Shown here: piece by piece, positions 63,813 to 64,000 of the stretch
Layout of the letters: every line of letters begins with the position of its first letter
How positions within the stretch are numbered: position 1 is the first letter of the stretch
Source: Branchiostoma lanceolatum
Taxonomy: Eukaryota > Chordata > Leptocardii > Amphioxiformes > Branchiostomatidae
Direction: 5' to 3'
Assembly: GCF_035083965.1 (NCBI RefSeq)
Contig: NC_089733.1
Coordinates: 5,030,074 to 5,094,073 of the forward strand
Length of the DNA: 64,000 nucleotides
The notes under the pieces: generated by a model
The model's database searches: none
The model's input: only the letters and a program-made list of their open reading frames with translations
What the model was told of the DNA's origin: nothing
Translations under genes and position numbers: made by a program

Positions 63813-64000
63813 TCTTTCTGGATGCCTGAATGTACCCTCGGCGCTCCAAATGATCTACCATCGTCAGGGCATGTGGAGGATGATGTTAATGATTCGGACA
63901 TGATGCTATCCGTCCCTCCTGCAGATGGAGGACATGGTTTGCCCTTCCCGGGTAAGTTCATGAAAAATGACGACTACTCAGCATTCTTAGCGACATGGAA
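63813..64000 (+). CDS. RG-rich gene, possible exon 5, runs off the window
   Basis: An open frame reads SFWMPECTLGAPNDLPSSGH, an Asp-rich stretch, then GLPFPGKFMKNDDYSAFLAT to the window end. An AG at 63812 gives the phase 0 needed after exon 4; an alternative acceptor (GTGTTAG, 63807) would shift the frame. Just before the exon, the frame reads VLDK, matching the motif at 54473, so the true border may differ. Confidence 0.4.

Overview
The window is eukaryotic, most likely from an invertebrate deuterostome and probably a lancelet (Branchiostoma). That is an inference from the repeat families present, not a database match. Overall composition is AT-rich, real coding sequence is split into short exons with GT/AG borders, and there are no operons, ribosome binding sites or CRISPR arrays. 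Most of the DNA is mobile-element sequence of many classes, much of it decayed, with a few host-like spliced genes.

Layout. 1-600 is very GC-rich. 630-2570 is an intact piggyBac transposase. 3.2-6.7 kb holds a tRNA-like remnant and minus-strand decayed exons, including a Crypton-type (KIAA1958/DUF3504-like) tyrosine-recombinase piece. 6.7-12.6 kb is nearly gene-free with small duplications. 12.6-14.06 kb is a Tigger-type non-autonomous element. 15.28-21.68 kb holds two almost identical Hero/R2-type non-LTR retrotransposons head to tail, one full length and one 5'-truncated. 22-31 kb is a minus-strand graveyard: unidentified exons, a second Crypton-type piece, a broken Tigger/JRK-type transposase, Tnp2-like fragments, and an exon cut by a 926-bp piggyBac-type MITE with perfect TTAA duplications.

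31.4-43.7 kb contains two copies (P and Q) of one duplicated locus, each with a small two-exon minus-strand gene. The P intron carries a 4.4-kb element with an intact 701-residue Mutator-like transposase. It lies between two ~99% identical 0.48-kb direct repeats that each have terminal inverted repeats, and the whole unit is flanked by a TACT duplication. This is the most unusual object in the window. Between P and Q lie a Lys/Gly/Ser-rich exon, a RecQ-type helicase fragment and a 30-bp coding minisatellite.

43.95-46.24 kb is a BEL/Pao retrotransposon remnant (integrase plus 3' LTR). It sits just upstream of a plus-strand spliced gene with a DUF7869-like, RNase H-fold transposase-like domain (46.85-49.56 kb). 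50-53 kb has an ~80-bp tandem repeat, two foldback elements and an unidentified ORF. 53.6-57.5 kb has a 111-bp in-frame repeat, a second copy of the exon set seen at 27-29 kb, and a Cys-containing exon ending in a minisatellite. 58.8-64.0 kb is a well-supported five-exon plus-strand gene (RG-rich, possibly G2E3-like family) that runs off the window. Its introns are loaded with hAT-like elements, one nested in another.

There is no pathway here. The elements relate through insertion history: piggyBac MITE into an older gene copy, Mutator-like element into a duplicated intron, one Hero element against another, foldbacks into an ORF, and hAT into hAT.
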